Assembly (NCBI GenBank): GCA_030549855.1
Contig: JAUQQP010000049.1
Coordinates: 1 to 64,000, forward strand
Source of the DNA: Cyanobacteriota bacterium SRBZ.bins.94.201705
GTDB lineage: Bacteria; Cyanobacteriota; Cyanobacteriia; Cyanobacteriales; Cyanobacteriaceae
Direction of reading: 5' to 3'
Length of the DNA stretch: 64,000 bases
Below, piece by piece: positions 9,601 to 19,076 of the stretch. The notes under the pieces were generated by a model, which did no database searches, was not told the DNA's origin, and saw only the letters and a list, made by a program, of their open reading frames with translations. The first letter of the stretch is position 1; every line of letters starts with the position of its first letter. A program made the translations under genes and the position numbers.

Positions 9601-10676
9601 GCAAATACCCAGAAACCATAGCCTGTGTCTTATGGGGGACTGACAATATCAAAACCTATGGAGAATCCTTGGCCCAAATCCTGTGGATGGTGGGGGTAAA
9701 ACCAGTGCCCGACGCCCTGGGAAGGGTTAACAAACTGGAATTAATACCCCTAGAGGAGTTGGGGAGACCCCGCATCGATGTAGTAGTAAACTGTTCAGGG
9801 GTATTTCGGGACCTGTTCCTCAACCAAATGGCCTTGTTAGACCAGGCTATCAAAATGGCTGCGGAAGCCGATGAGCCCCTAGAAATGAATTATGTCCGTA
9901 AACATGCCCTCGAAATGGCTGCTGAGTTGGGCGTGGATTTGCGTAAGGCAGCTACCCGTGTATTTTCAAATGCTTCGGGGTCCTATTCGGCCAACGTAAA
10001 CCTGGCGGTGGAAAACAGTAGCTGGGAAGACGAACAACAGTTGCGGGAGATGTACCTAAACCGTAAATCCTTCGCCTTCGATTCCGACAACCCCGGCATA
10101 ATGAAGGAAAACCGTGCCATCTTTGAAAAAGCCCTTGCCACTGCCTCCGTCACCTTCCAAAACCTAGACTCCTCTGAAATCAGTCTCACTGATGTCTCCC
10201 ATTACTTTGATGCTGACCCCACCAAGGTAGTGGCCTCTTTGCGAAAAGATGGCAAGAAACCAGCCGCCTACATCGCCGATACCACTACTGCTAACCCCCA
10301 AGTGCGCACTCTTGCCGAGACTGTCCGTCTCGATGCCCGCACCAAACTCCTCAATCCCAAGTGGTATGAAGGTATGCTTTCCCATGGCTATGAGGGGGTC
10401 AGGGAGTTGTCCAAACGTCTTGTCAACACCATGGGTTGGAGTGCCACTGCTGATGCTGTCGACAACTGGGTTTACGAGGAAACCAATGAGACTTTTATCA
10501 AAAACGAGCAAATGTGTAAACGTCTCATGGAATTGAATCCCCACTCCTTCCGTAAAATTGTCGGCACCCTCCTAGAAGTCCACGGCCGTGGCTACTGGCA
10601 AACCTCCCAGGACAACATCGAACGTCTCCAACAACTCTATCAGGATATTGAAGACCGTATCGAGGGTGTAGAATAA
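6687..10676 (+). CDS. chlH: Magnesium chelatase subunit H
   Basis: ChlH is the large porphyrin-binding subunit of magnesium chelatase. With ChlI and ChlD it inserts Mg2+ into protoporphyrin IX at the first committed step of chlorophyll synthesis. The 1329-residue length is the usual size. The N-terminal DUF3479-type domain begins with [19 protein letters not shown]; the CobN/Mg-chelatase domain follows, including [29 protein letters not shown], the [15 protein letters not shown] motif and a C-terminal [21 protein letters not shown]. Conserved His and Glu residues of the active cleft appear in these motifs. A GGAG sequence lies 12 bases before the ATG. About 250 bases without a gene follow; I see no clear terminator hairpin there. 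Confidence 0.97.
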   Translation: MFTFVKSAVRRIVPEDIQGRALMRVVYVVLESQYQSAITTAVKSINTHNPNLAVEVSGYLIEELRNPENYEQFKKDVSQANVFIASLIFIEELAQKVVAAVQPYRDKIDVIVVFPSMPEVMRLNKMGSFSMSQLGQSRSVIGEFMKKSRQKAGASFEDAMLKLLRTLPTVLKYLPVEKAQDARNFMLSFQYWLGGSPENLENFLLMLADKYVFTGEKSLVKKLGYAEPIVYPDMGIWHPLAPKMFENIKEYLQWYNSRDDIDDSLKAPSAPCIGLVLQRTHLVTGDDAHYVAMVQELEYRGARVIPVFAGGLDFSKPVDEYFWDKPVQGVSPVPIVDAVVSLTGFALVGGPARQDHPKAIESLKRLNRPYMVALPLVFQTTEEWEESDLGLHPIQVALQIAIPELDGAIEPIVLSGRDGATGRAITLQDRVEAIAKRALKWVSLRKKPKWEKKIAITVFSFPPDKGNVGTAAYLDVFGSIYEVLKALKENGYNVQDLPNSPKELMEMIIHDPEAKYASPQLNIAYRMSVEEYERLTPYSRRLEENWGPPPGQLNSDGENLLIYGRHFGNIFIGVQPTFGYEGDPMRLLFSRSASPHHGFAAYYTYLEKVWEADAVLHFGTHGSLEFMPGKQMGMSGECYPDSLIGHIPNIYYYAANNPSEATIAKRRSYAATISYLTPPAENAGLYKGLEELKDLIGSYQTLKSGGRGIQIVNTIIEKARQCNLDKDIPEIGGEIEAANISEEERDRIVGAVYRKLMEIESRLLPCGLHVIGKPPTAEEAVATLVNIASVDREEEGIVSLPTILARSLGRDIEEIYRNADKGILADVELLQRLTEATREAVKALVAEKTNEEGRVSLVARWFGGKKPAPLAKLEELGYAVDEKALKPLLEYLESCLELLCADNELQSLLKALDGEYVLPGPGGDPIRNPSVLPTGRNIHALDPQKIPTLAAVKSAKIVVDRLLERQRQENGGKYPETIACVLWGTDNIKTYGESLAQILWMVGVKPVPDALGRVNKLELIPLEELGRPRIDVVVNCSGVFRDLFLNQMALLDQAIKMAAEADEPLEMNYVRKHALEMAAELGVDLRKAATRVFSNASGSYSANVNLAVENSSWEDEQQLREMYLNRKSFAFDSDNPGIMKENRAIFEKALATASVTFQNLDSSEISLTDVSHYFDADPTKVVASLRKDGKKPAAYIADTTTANPQVRTLAETVRLDARTKLLNPKWYEGMLSHGYEGVRELSKRLVNTMGWSATADAVDNWVYEETNETFIKNEQMCKRLMELNPHSFRKIVGTLLEVHGRGYWQTSQDNIERLQQLYQDIEDRIEGVE

Positions 10677-10926
10677 TTCCCTCTGGGGGCTACGGGCTTT
10701 TCCCCCCGTCCCCCACCCCCCAAAAAAATTGCTATCTATTTGCAATAAAAAAATGCTCAGCCCAAATGTTTTGGCAGTCCCTTCGCCTGCCGCCTATTAC
10801 ATCCATCTTACCCCGGCCGCCCCCCTACCGTCAAGGGAAAAATGTAAATTTTTGTAAAAAAAAAGAAAATAATAATGTGAACTAGAGGAGGAAATAGTAG
10901 GCAAAAAAAAAAGAGAAAGGGGAAAA

Positions 10927-12525
10927 ATGTCACTGTCGCAGCTGATTGCCCTGATGGTGGGGCTAAGTATAGTTTTGGGGTTGGGGTTGTGGTTGGTAAC
11001 CAGTTTGGCAAGGCTTTATAGTGAGATAGCCTGGACAAGTCCACTGTTGGCAAATTTGTTGGTATTTGTGGTGATAATATTGCTGATAGGTATAGGGGGA
11101 ATAGTTATATACTATTTGGGGAGTGGAATAGGGAAAAAAGGGAAAAAAAGGAGACCAAAGAGGAGAAAACTGGGGGAAATAGGGAGGAAAGCAGGAGGGA
11201 AAAAGCAAATAGCAGAGGAGACATTGGCGGGGATAAAAAGACAATTAGCCCAAATACAAGATGAGGTGGCAAAAAGGGCGTTGTTGGCAAAACAACAGGC
11301 AATGGAGGCGAGTTTAAAACGTGGCAGCCTAAAAGTAGTGGTGTTTGGCACAGGCAGTGCGGGCAAAACGTCACTGGTGAATGCCTTAATGGGAGAAATA
11401 GTGGGAGAGGTAAGGGCAAGTATGGGCACCACTAAGGAGGAAATGTGTTATACCCTAAAACTGCCGAATGTAGACCGAGAAATTATACTGGTAGATACGC
11501 CGGGGATTCAAGAAATGGGGGTACCAGGGGATATTCGCGAACAATTGGCAAGAGAATTGGCAGTATCAGCGGATTTGTTGATATTTGTGTGCGATAACGA
11601 TGTGACGGCAACAGAATTCAAAATCCTAAAAGCGTTGGCAAGTATAGGGAAACGGACGGTGTTAGTATTCAACAAAATTGACCTATACTCGGAAGAGGAA
11701 CAGGAAACAATTATCAGGCAGCTAAAAGAGAGAGTAAAGGGGATAATACCGGCAGAAGATGTAATAAAAGCCTGTGCTAACCCCCAACCAGTAGAATTCT
11801 CAAAGGGGGAGACTGTTACGCCAGAAGTGGAAGTGACGGGTGTAGTAAGGCGACTGGCAGCAATCTGTCGCGCCGAGGGGGATGATTTGCTGGCAGACAA
11901 TATCCTGTTACAGTCAAAGCAGTTGGGAGAGGAGGCAAAAAGACTAATCAGTAAACAGCGAAACCGTCAGGCTGAACAGATTATAAACCGTTACCAGTGG
12001 ATAGGGGCAGGGGTAATCGTCTGTACACCACTACCAGTAATTGACATGTTGGCAGCGGCGGCAGTAAATGCCCAAATGGTAGTAGAAATAGGACAGGTGT
12101 ATGGTTGCCAGTTAAACCGGGAAACGGGAAGGGATTTGGCAGTGTCTCTGGGAAAAACCCTTGTGAGTCTGGGGATTGTCAAAGGGGTAGTAGAGATGGT
12201 GGCAAGAGCGCTACAAGCGACAGCGGCCACCTATCTGGTAGGCAAGGTAATTCAGGCCATCAGTGCCGCCTATCTCACCCGGATTGCAGGCAAGAGTTTC
12301 ATAGAATACTTCAGTCATGACCAGGATTGGGGGGATGGAGGGATTACAGAGGTAGTACAAAGACAATTTGAATTGAATCGCAAAGAGGAGTTTATCCGTG
12401 CCTTTGTCCAGGATGCCATAGAAAAGGTGATTGAGCCAATAAGGGAAACCCTAGATTTCCAGAAGGCAGAGGAGGTAGAAGAGGAGGAAGATTGGGAGGA
12501 AGAATGGGGGGATTGGTTGTCCTAG
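10927..12525 (+). CDS. Membrane-anchored GTPase with DUF697 domain
   Basis: The 532-residue protein starts with two transmembrane helices (about 5-27 and 41-65), then a very basic linker (KKGKKRRPKRRK) and a coiled-coil segment. An Era-like GTPase domain follows: P-loop GTGSAGKT (141-148), G3 DTPG (190-193), G4 NKID (249-252). A C-terminal DUF697/YcjF-like helical domain follows (about 325-500) with the hydrophobic GAGVIVCTPLPVIDMLAAAAV stretch. The extreme C terminus is acidic with tryptophans (DWEEEWGDW), like the PRC-barrel protein tail at 380-1348. Such proteins are found across cyanobacteria; their role is unknown and membrane remodelling or stress signalling are guesses. It is monocistronic by spacing, with GGGGAAAA before the ATG. 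Confidence 0.85.
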   Translation: MSLSQLIALMVGLSIVLGLGLWLVTSLARLYSEIAWTSPLLANLLVFVVIILLIGIGGIVIYYLGSGIGKKGKKRRPKRRKLGEIGRKAGGKKQIAEETLAGIKRQLAQIQDEVAKRALLAKQQAMEASLKRGSLKVVVFGTGSAGKTSLVNALMGEIVGEVRASMGTTKEEMCYTLKLPNVDREIILVDTPGIQEMGVPGDIREQLARELAVSADLLIFVCDNDVTATEFKILKALASIGKRTVLVFNKIDLYSEEEQETIIRQLKERVKGIIPAEDVIKACANPQPVEFSKGETVTPEVEVTGVVRRLAAICRAEGDDLLADNILLQSKQLGEEAKRLISKQRNRQAEQIINRYQWIGAGVIVCTPLPVIDMLAAAAVNAQMVVEIGQVYGCQLNRETGRDLAVSLGKTLVSLGIVKGVVEMVARALQATAATYLVGKVIQAISAAYLTRIAGKSFIEYFSHDQDWGDGGITEVVQRQFELNRKEEFIRAFVQDAIEKVIEPIRETLDFQKAEEVEEEEDWEEEWGDWLS

Positions 12526-12617
12526 CTTGGGGGGAGGTGTAGGGGGAATTGTGAAAAGATGGTAAGATTATTGTGGCTGTGAAAATTTACCAGTAGAGGA
12601 AAAGGAAGTATTGATAG

Positions 12618-13601
12618 ATGGCAGAAACCTTAATGTTTAATGCTTTGCGCCAGGCAATAGACGAGGAAATGGCCAGAGATGATAGAGTATTTGTGTTGGG
12701 GGAGGATGTGGGACATTACGGAGGGTCCTATAAGGTAACCAAGGGGTTGTATAAAAAATATGGGGAGTGGAGAGTATTGGATACACCCATTGCGGAAAAC
12801 AGCTTTACAGGGATGGCCATAGGGGCAGCTATAACCGGATTACGCCCCATAGTAGAGGGGATGAATATGGGGTTTTTGCTGTTAGCCTTTAACCAAATTG
12901 CCAATAATGCCGGGATGCTACGGTATACCTCTGGTGGAAATTTTAAAATACCAATAGTAATCCGTGGGCCAGGGGGGGTAGGCAGACAGCTTGGTGCCGA
13001 ACATTCCCAACGATTGGAAGCCTATTTTCAGGCAGTACCAGGTTTAAAAATTGTGGCCTGTTCTACTCCTTATAATGCCAAGGGGCTGCTAAAATCTGCC
13101 ATTAGAGACGACAATCCCGTAATCTTCTTTGAACACGTCCTCCTCTACAATTTAAAACAAAACATACCAGATTACGAATATACTTTACCTTTAGACAAGG
13201 CAGAGATAGTAAGAAGAGGGAAGGATGTAACCATATTGACCTACTCTAGAATGAGGCATCACTGTCTGGAGGCGGTAAAACAGCTAGAAAAGGAGGGATA
13301 TGATCCGGAGATAATAGACCTAATTTCCCTAAAACCCCTAGACATGGCAACCATTGGCGAATCGGTGCGGAAAACCCACAAGGTGGTGATAGTAGAGGAG
13401 TGTATGAAGACTGGGGGTATTGGGGCAGAGTTGATAGCCCTGATAAATGAACAACTCTTCGACGAATTGGACGCACCGGTGATTCGTCTTTCTTCTCAGG
13501 ATATTCCAACCCCCTACAATGGGACATTAGAAAGACTCACCATCGTCCAACCAGAGCAGATAGTAGAAGCAGTGCGTAAGATTGTCAACAACCAGATTTA
13601 A
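12618..13601 (+). CDS. pdhB: Pyruvate dehydrogenase E1 component, beta subunit
   Basis: This subunit forms the alpha2beta2 E1 enzyme that decarboxylates pyruvate with thiamine diphosphate and passes the acetyl group to lipoyl-E2, feeding acetyl-CoA to lipid synthesis. The 327-residue length is typical. Landmarks are [21 protein letters not shown] near residue 25, the [23 protein letters not shown] segment with the Glu that activates thiamine diphosphate, [15 protein letters not shown], and the C-terminal transketolase domain [17 protein letters not shown]. The alpha subunit gene is not nearby, as is common in cyanobacteria. It is followed 91 bases later by secD-secF, an arrangement I recall from other cyanobacteria. 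Confidence 0.96.
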   Translation: MAETLMFNALRQAIDEEMARDDRVFVLGEDVGHYGGSYKVTKGLYKKYGEWRVLDTPIAENSFTGMAIGAAITGLRPIVEGMNMGFLLLAFNQIANNAGMLRYTSGGNFKIPIVIRGPGGVGRQLGAEHSQRLEAYFQAVPGLKIVACSTPYNAKGLLKSAIRDDNPVIFFEHVLLYNLKQNIPDYEYTLPLDKAEIVRRGKDVTILTYSRMRHHCLEAVKQLEKEGYDPEIIDLISLKPLDMATIGESVRKTHKVVIVEECMKTGGIGAELIALINEQLFDELDAPVIRLSSQDIPTPYNGTLERLTIVQPEQIVEAVRKIVNNQI

Positions 13602-13608
13602 TCTCACC

Positions 13609-13660
13609 CAGGCGTAGTGTGGGGGTTTATAATAGACCCTTAAAATCTGTCCTACGCCTG
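13609..13660 (+). promoter_or_regulatory. Nested inverted repeat between pdhB and secD
   Basis: CAGGCGTAG (13609-13617) and CTACGCCTG (13652-13660) form a perfect 9-bp inverted repeat around a 34-base interior. Inside it, 13623-13639 can form a second hairpin of 7 pairs (GGGTTTA with TAGACCC, one G-U) around a 3-base loop. That interior also contains TATAAT (13628-13633). In RNA this would be a two-tier hairpin shortly ahead of the secD start codon; there is no U-tract, so a simple terminator is unlikely. It may be a leader element, a processing site or a protein-binding palindrome. Confidence 0.5.
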
Positions 13661-13692
13661 TTAGTCGAGGCAATTATGGGAGAAGAGGCCGG

Positions 13693-15105
13693 ATGGAAAG
13701 ACAAAGGGCTTTAGTGTTATTGATTATAATCCTGGTGACAGCGGCGATTGTAACACTAGTAAAGTTGCCACTCCAGTTGGGGTTAGACTTAAGAGGAGGC
13801 TCACAGTTAACTATACAACTGAAGACTACGCCAGAAGTGCCCACTATAACCCCGGAGAAACTGGAGGGGGTGAAGACAGTAATCAGTAATAGGGTTAATG
13901 GGTTGGGGGTATCAGAGGCGGTAGTGCAGACGGTAGGCAATGATCGTATTCTAGTACAACTACCTGGCGTCAGTGACCCCCAAGAAGCAGAAAGGGTACT
14001 GGGGGGGACAGCTATGCTAGACTTCCGTCTAGAAACGGACAATCCCCAACTGAGGGCCCAATATCAGATAAAACAACAGGAATTAGCCAGTTTAATTATA
14101 GCCTCTCAGTCCTTGTCGGGGGAGGAGTTGGAAAAACAGGAGGAGAAGATAAAGGCAGTAAAAAGGGAGATTAAGGAGATACTAGACAGGTTGTACCAGA
14201 AAACGGGGTTAAACGGCGAAAAATTACAAACAGCCACCTATCAACCCAGTCCACAGGGGAATGCCTGGGAGGTGGTATTAGAATTTAACAGCGAGGGGGG
14301 GAAACTGTTTGCAGAATTGACCAAACAGCTGGCAGGTACTGGACGTACTTTGGGGATATTCCTGGATGACCAATTAATCAGTGCCCCTACAGTAGGTGCC
14401 GAGTATGCTAAAACGGGGATTATTGGCGGCAGGGCGACTATTTCTGGGGGGGGAGGCTTCACCTTGGAACAGGCGAGGGAATTAGCACTACAATTAGAGG
14501 GGGGAGCACTACCAGTACCGGTAGAAATAGTGGAAAATAGGACGGTAGGGGCGACTTTAGGACAGGATAGTATTCGTCGCAGTGTGGTAGCTGGGGTAGT
14601 GGGACTAGTGCTGGTGTTGGTATACATGGTAGTATACTATCGTCTACCGGGACTGATTGCCGACATTGCCCTGACAATATACGCCCTTTTAACACTAGCC
14701 TGTTTTTCCCTTGCCGGCGTCACCTTGACTTTGCCGGGGATAGCCGGGTTTATTCTAAGTATTGGTATGGCAGTAGACGCCAATGTGTTGATTTTTGAAA
14801 GGACTAGAGAGGAGTTAAGACAGGGGAAGACGCTGTATAGGGCGGTGGAGTCGGGATTTTATAGGGCCTTTTCTAGTATCCTAGATGGGAATGTGACCAC
14901 ACTGATTGCCTGTGCCGCCCTTTTCTGGTTAGGTTCAGGGTTAGTAAAGGGTTTTGCCCTGACACTGGCCATTGGGGTGTTGGTAAGTATGTTTACTGCC
15001 CTAACTTGTAGTCGTACCTTCATGTTGATAACGGTACTAGGTTTTCCTGCCATTCGTCAACGGCCTGAATTATTCTGTCCTAATATCAAACCTGCAGATA
15101 GTTAA
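13693..15105 (+). CDS. secD: Protein translocase subunit SecD
   Basis: SecD works with SecF in the cytoplasmic or thylakoid membrane and uses the proton gradient to help pull substrates through SecYEG. The 470-residue protein has an N-terminal membrane helix followed by [19 protein letters not shown], a periplasmic P1 domain (about 45-290) with a charged insert, and six C-terminal membrane helices. These include the hallmark [22 protein letters not shown] and [24 protein letters not shown]. Stop and secF start are separated by 14 bases with a GGAGG-type ribosome site, so secD-secF form an operon. Confidence 0.96.
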   Translation: MERQRALVLLIIILVTAAIVTLVKLPLQLGLDLRGGSQLTIQLKTTPEVPTITPEKLEGVKTVISNRVNGLGVSEAVVQTVGNDRILVQLPGVSDPQEAERVLGGTAMLDFRLETDNPQLRAQYQIKQQELASLIIASQSLSGEELEKQEEKIKAVKREIKEILDRLYQKTGLNGEKLQTATYQPSPQGNAWEVVLEFNSEGGKLFAELTKQLAGTGRTLGIFLDDQLISAPTVGAEYAKTGIIGGRATISGGGGFTLEQARELALQLEGGALPVPVEIVENRTVGATLGQDSIRRSVVAGVVGLVLVLVYMVVYYRLPGLIADIALTIYALLTLACFSLAGVTLTLPGIAGFILSIGMAVDANVLIFERTREELRQGKTLYRAVESGFYRAFSSILDGNVTTLIACAALFWLGSGLVKGFALTLAIGVLVSMFTALTCSRTFMLITVLGFPAIRQRPELFCPNIKPADS

Positions 15106-15119
15106 AAGAGGGAGGAAAG

Positions 15120-16088
15120 ATGTCCTTCAAAGTCATCAGGTGGCAAAGGGTATGCTGGTTGTTTTCTGCTATTTTTTGCCTTGGGAGTATTGCCGCCATG
15201 ATAATCTCTTATAACTCCCTGGGTGCTATTATTCGTCCCAGTTTGGACTTTGTGGGGGGTACTAGATTACAAATGGAGTTAGACTGTAGTGTAGCCAATA
15301 ATTGTGATCAACCTCTAACGGTAAACAGGGTAAGGAAGATTCTGGAAACCCAGGGATTGGCCAACAGTAGTATTCAGATAGTGGGGAAGGAACAAAAGAC
15401 TATCTCCATCCGCACTAAAAATCTAGATGTAGAGGCCAGGACAAGGCTACAGGAGGCTTTGACAAAGGGCATAGGTGTTTTCAAACCAGAAAGCATGCAA
15501 ATCGACACTGTAGGGCCTACTATTGGCCGGGAATTGTTTATTTCTGGTAGTATAGCCCTTTTAGTAGCCTTTATAGGGACGGTGGTATATCTAAGTGTAA
15601 GATTTCAGAAGGACTATGCCGTTTTAGCGATAGTAGCCCTTTTCCACGACGTGTTGATAACCTGTGGGGTATTTGCGGTGTTGGGTTTACTAGCGGGGGT
15701 AGAAGTGGACAGTCTGTTTCTGGTAGCCTTACTGACGATTATTGGTTACTCAGTGAATGACACAGTGGTGATTTACGACAGGGTAAGGGAGATTACCAAG
15801 ATGGGGGATAGTGACGATATTGAAGACATAGTCAACAGGGCAGTGGAACAGAGTCTAACACGTTCCCTTAATACTAGTTTAACCACACTTTTGCCCCTGG
15901 TGTCCATATTTTTGTTTGGGGGGGAAACCTTAAAATATTTTGCCCTTGCCCTAATTGTAGGTTTTGTGTGTGGGACTTATTCTAGTATCTTTATAGCCAG
16001 TACAATGCTAGCCTGGTGGCGAAAAAGAAATAACTGGCACAATCCCCAATTTAGGGCAGAAATGCAACAATCCCCCTCTCCCTCTTAA
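15120..16088 (+). CDS. secF: Protein translocase subunit SecF
   Basis: Partner of SecD in the SecDF complex. The 322-residue protein shows the family layout: a first membrane helix near residues 12-32, [14 protein letters not shown], a short periplasmic domain (about 45-140), then five membrane helices. These carry [16 protein letters not shown] and the C-terminal [24 protein letters not shown]. The conserved Asp/Arg of the D..V.YDR motif are present. Its stop codon overlaps the stop codon of the convergent sufR gene (shared TTAA), so the two 3' ends have no dedicated terminator between them. Confidence 0.96.
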   Translation: MSFKVIRWQRVCWLFSAIFCLGSIAAMIISYNSLGAIIRPSLDFVGGTRLQMELDCSVANNCDQPLTVNRVRKILETQGLANSSIQIVGKEQKTISIRTKNLDVEARTRLQEALTKGIGVFKPESMQIDTVGPTIGRELFISGSIALLVAFIGTVVYLSVRFQKDYAVLAIVALFHDVLITCGVFAVLGLLAGVEVDSLFLVALLTIIGYSVNDTVVIYDRVREITKMGDSDDIEDIVNRAVEQSLTRSLNTSLTTLLPLVSIFLFGGETLKYFALALIVGFVCGTYSSIFIASTMLAWWRKRNNWHNPQFRAEMQQSPSPS

Positions 16089-16729
16089 TCCTGCCTATAG
16101 GCTATCAGATAACCACAGTGATGTTGCCCCTCATTAATCCAACTGGTCCTTTCTACCTTACAATCTGGGAAGAGGGAGGCAAACATTTCCAACTCATGAC
16201 TACACACCTGGGGGTAGGATTCGGCCACTTCTGCTATAGCACAATTGTGTTCAGAAATAAAAAACTCAGGCGGATTGTCTCGCAGCAGAAAAAGTTCAGC
16301 CATATACCCCTCTTTTCTTCTGATGGCCACTAGTTGGTTTAATCTTTCTGCCAAGGACTTTCCTGTCAGTAGACGACGATAATTTTCTGCTTTTTTCTGC
16401 CATTGTTTAGCCAACACCTGGGAAACCGCCTTTTCCCCCACCGTTTCCGTTAGAGTTTCCAAAAAAGACACAGCAAACTCCCCGTAGTTTTGGGGGAATA
16501 AGTCCCTTCCCTGACGAGATAAATAATACAAATGTAGTGGGCGGCCAGTCTTATTGTGTACCACCTCATATTCTACCAAACCCTGTTCGTGGAGGTCCTT
16601 GAGGTGGCGGCGAATGCCCTGGGGGCTAATCCTCATGGCTTTGGCAATGGCTTGCACCGACGCCCGATTCTCCTTCAGAAGGTATTGTAATATGGCCTCC
16701 TTACTAGCCTGTTGTGGGGAAGTAATCAT
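16085..16729 (-). CDS. sufR: Iron-sulfur cluster biosynthesis repressor SufR
   Basis: SufR is a cyanobacterial DeoR-like repressor that carries Fe-S clusters and represses sufBCDS when clusters are sufficient. The 214-residue protein has an N-terminal winged helix-turn-helix (about 10-60, [20 protein letters not shown]). At the C-terminal end are four cysteines at 163, 176, 190 and 205 spaced CX12CX13CX14C, which is exactly the SufR ligand pattern. A good ribosome site (AGGA) precedes the ATG. Unlike the textbook arrangement, sufBCDS is not divergent from it; the neighbour is a pseudopilin-like operon. A perfect SufR operator lies 41 bases ahead of the start codon, so autorepression is likely. 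Confidence 0.95.
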   Translation of the reverse strand: MITSPQQASKEAILQYLLKENRASVQAIAKAMRISPQGIRRHLKDLHEQGLVEYEVVHNKTGRPLHLYYLSRQGRDLFPQNYGEFAVSFLETLTETVGEKAVSQVLAKQWQKKAENYRRLLTGKSLAERLNQLVAIRRKEGYMAELFLLRDNPPEFFISEHNCAIAEVAESYPQVCSHELEMFASLFPDCKVERTSWINEGQHHCGYLIAYRQD

Positions 16730-16770
16730 AATCTTCCTCGTATCCTGTCACCCTATTGCCCCTATTAAAA

Positions 16771-16784
16771 CAACAACTATGTTG
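16771..16784. promoter_or_regulatory. SufR operator (CAAC-N6-GTTG)
   Basis: The sequence CAAC, six bases (AACTAT), GTTG is a perfect inverted repeat. It equals the published Synechocystis SufR recognition sequence as I remember it. It lies 41 bases ahead of the sufR start codon and about 220 bases ahead of the divergent pseudopilin-like operon at 17002. The position suits repression of sufR itself. The pilin operon has its own candidate -10 (TATAAT, 16908-16913) further away and may not be affected. Confidence 0.75.
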
Positions 16785-17001
16785 CTTAACTCCTCAGTAT
16801 AGCATCCCTTAATGGCCCCTCTATGGCCCCAAATCCCTGGTAATTCCAGTAACAATCTCAGTGACAATTAAGTACAAATCCCATGGTCTGACGGCGAAAA
16901 TATCTAATATAATATAGGCAGCAGTAGCCTAGACGTGTTGTAGAGGAAAACATAAAGTTTCATTGAGAATTGATAATAAAAGTAAAAAAGGGGGGAAGAA
17001 A

Positions 17002-18528
17002 ATGAAAAATAAGGGGGTGGATGAATTAAGATTTTGGCTTTGGTGGCACCGGCTTCAATCTCAAAAAAAAGAGGCAGGCAATACCCTATTGGTGGCCATA
17101 GCATTGGGCTTGTTGTTAATGGTGGGGACAAGTATATCTCTGTTAAACTCTTCTAGGGCAAAAACCAATGCCAAATCCTCAGAATCCAGTCAACAAGCCA
17201 TGGCGGTAGCCGAATTGGGGGTAGCAAGAGTCCATGATTTTTTGGTGCGGAATCCTGTTTTAGCTACCCATAATTCGACAGAATGGGATAATCTGGCAGG
17301 TACTACCCAAATAGTAGGCACTTTTACTAACACCAGCAGTGGTACCTCCAGCTGTCAGAATATTGTCAACGCTAGTGGCTTTTCTCCCCTGACTACCACC
17401 ATAGAAAGGTTTAAAACCAGCGGAGACTTGGTGGAAGAAAACAACCCGCGCAAGGGAGGGATAAAGGTGGTAGACTACAGGTATGAGGAAATAATGCCCC
17501 AGGCAAATGCTAGTAACGGGCAAATATACGCCTATGGACACCTGACGGTAAAAGGCCAAATCAACCCCATTGCTAATAACGTCAGCGAAGTATTTGACAG
17601 GGATAATTCCTCTGTCTCCAAGGCACAAGTGAAGGTAAAAATCCCCCTCAGAAAAAACACTACCCCTTTTACCTTCCCCGGGGTTTGGATTAGTAACCAG
17701 GCAATCCAGTCTCCTACAAATAGTATTATCCAGGCTAACCTGCTAGTGCCCAGTTGTAATAACATGGGGCTGCAAATAGCCTCTGGGTATCAGGTGATCC
17801 TCTCTCCTATTGCCAATGAGTTTCCCCCCCTCCCCACTCCCCCAGCAGACAATAACCCGAGATACTACAACCTAGGCGATGTCACCAATTCTATCACACT
17901 TCCCAGAGCAACAGATGAACCCATTGAAACGGAAACAGTAGTCCATAACGGCAACACCTATCAGGTCAAAGTCTACAAGTACAAGGTAAACAGTATAAAC
18001 CTAAATGGTGGAGAGAAAATAACTATTATACCGGGGAGGAAGGTGGTATTGCACGTATACGGGAACATATCCCTCGGTGGTAGCCAGGTAATAGACAACA
18101 GATGTACTAGCGTCTCTGGGAGCTACACCTGTGATAATAATACCAAGATTGTAACCTACCAGGGCGGGGAACAAAGCGTTTTTCGGAGGGAGAATCTGGT
18201 AATTCTGGGTTACGCAAGAAATACGGGGCCTGCTACCAGCACTGAGCCTAGTATCTGTCTGGCGGGGGGGGCAGAGATATTTGGATTTGTATTCGCCCCG
18301 GATTATGCTGTAGGTGCAGCCGGCACTGGTAATGGCAATGGCTTTACGGGGGCGGTTTGGGCAAGACTGTTTAATCCCCCCAGCGTCTGTGGCTCTAATA
18401 CCGGTCAGGTAGTTGTAGTTCAAGATATTACCGATTGGGGCTTCCTAGAAGGGGTGGGCATAAGAATGGGTAATCTGCCACCTAAGGTGGATAAAATCAT
18501 CGAGTGGGAAAGAAAGGAGGCTAACTGA
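17002..18528 (+). CDS. PilX-like large minor-pilin protein, function unknown
   Basis: A secreted or membrane protein of about 508 residues. After a basic N terminus it has one hydrophobic helix (AGNTLLVAIALGLLLMVG, about residues 25-45) followed by SISLLNSSRAKTNAKSSESSQQAMAVAELG, the arrangement of PilX-type minor pilins, which lack the classic Glu5. The remainder is Asn/Thr/Ser/Gly-rich with paired cysteines (for example CTSVSGSYTC), typical of an exported beta-rich domain. The start is placed at the ATG at 17002, preceded by GGGGGAAG; the frame also extends to a TTG at 16963. Its TGA overlaps the ATG of the next gene, so the three genes are translationally coupled. It might belong to a type IV pilus or to the related hormogonium polysaccharide secretion (hps) group. 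Confidence 0.7.
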   Translation: MKNKGVDELRFWLWWHRLQSQKKEAGNTLLVAIALGLLLMVGTSISLLNSSRAKTNAKSSESSQQAMAVAELGVARVHDFLVRNPVLATHNSTEWDNLAGTTQIVGTFTNTSSGTSSCQNIVNASGFSPLTTTIERFKTSGDLVEENNPRKGGIKVVDYRYEEIMPQANASNGQIYAYGHLTVKGQINPIANNVSEVFDRDNSSVSKAQVKVKIPLRKNTTPFTFPGVWISNQAIQSPTNSIIQANLLVPSCNNMGLQIASGYQVILSPIANEFPPLPTPPADNNPRYYNLGDVTNSITLPRATDEPIETETVVHNGNTYQVKVYKYKVNSINLNGGEKITIIPGRKVVLHVYGNISLGGSQVIDNRCTSVSGSYTCDNNTKIVTYQGGEQSVFRRENLVILGYARNTGPATSTEPSICLAGGAEIFGFVFAPDYAVGAAGTGNGNGFTGAVWARLFNPPSVCGSNTGQVVVVQDITDWGFLEGVGIRMGNLPPKVDKIIEWERKEAN

Positions 18529-19076
18529 TGTGGATTCGCCTACTGCTAGCTAAATGGAAGTCTGACTCCAAGGAAGAGGAGGGTTTCTCCCTGTTGGAAG
18601 TGTTGGTAACCATCCTGGTGATTACCGGTTTCGTTTTGGGCGCACTTCAGGCTACCGTGTTGGCTACCCTCTTCCGCGTTACCGCCAGGGATAGGCAAGA
18701 GGCGGCTAACTGGATTCAACAGGATTTGGAATTAATCCGCTTTCATGCCTATTCTCGGCTAGACATGCCTACCCCCTCTAGTGGCTTTACTACTTCTGTC
18801 AATAATACCCAGGCCTGTACCAACAGACAATATGGTACCCGTTTAAGGGATTATCTGATAGCCCAGGGTTTTAATAACACGGGCACTGTTAACATTGACA
18901 ACAGAATTTACAGCATTTCCCGAAGCTACACCCCTGTCAATAACACCCTCAGAATAGAATACAGGGTGGAATATGCCACTAACCATCCCCGTTACAGTAG
19001 CAGTGGCAATAATCTGGTATCCCAGTTGACAACGGAGGTTTTACCCAATGCGGCTATCAACTGTCAGCAGCAATAA
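18528..19076 (+). CDS. Type IV pilin-like protein (class III signal peptide)
   Basis: A 182-residue prepilin-like protein. After a charged leader (MWIRLLLAKWKSDSKEEEG) comes the prepilin peptidase site G|FSLLEVLVTILVITGFVLG, with Glu at +5 of the mature protein and a hydrophobic helix. The exported remainder resembles minor pilins of the PilV/HpsB kind, with an N-terminal helix continuing through RDRQEAANWIQQDLELIRFHA and two cysteines. It would be processed by PilD and assembled in a pilus or pseudopilus. The start codon overlaps the preceding stop (TGATG), and the following gene overlaps its 3' end by 29 bases. Confidence 0.85.
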   Translation: MWIRLLLAKWKSDSKEEEGFSLLEVLVTILVITGFVLGALQATVLATLFRVTARDRQEAANWIQQDLELIRFHAYSRLDMPTPSSGFTTSVNNTQACTNRQYGTRLRDYLIAQGFNNTGTVNIDNRIYSISRSYTPVNNTLRIEYRVEYATNHPRYSSSGNNLVSQLTTEVLPNAAINCQQQ

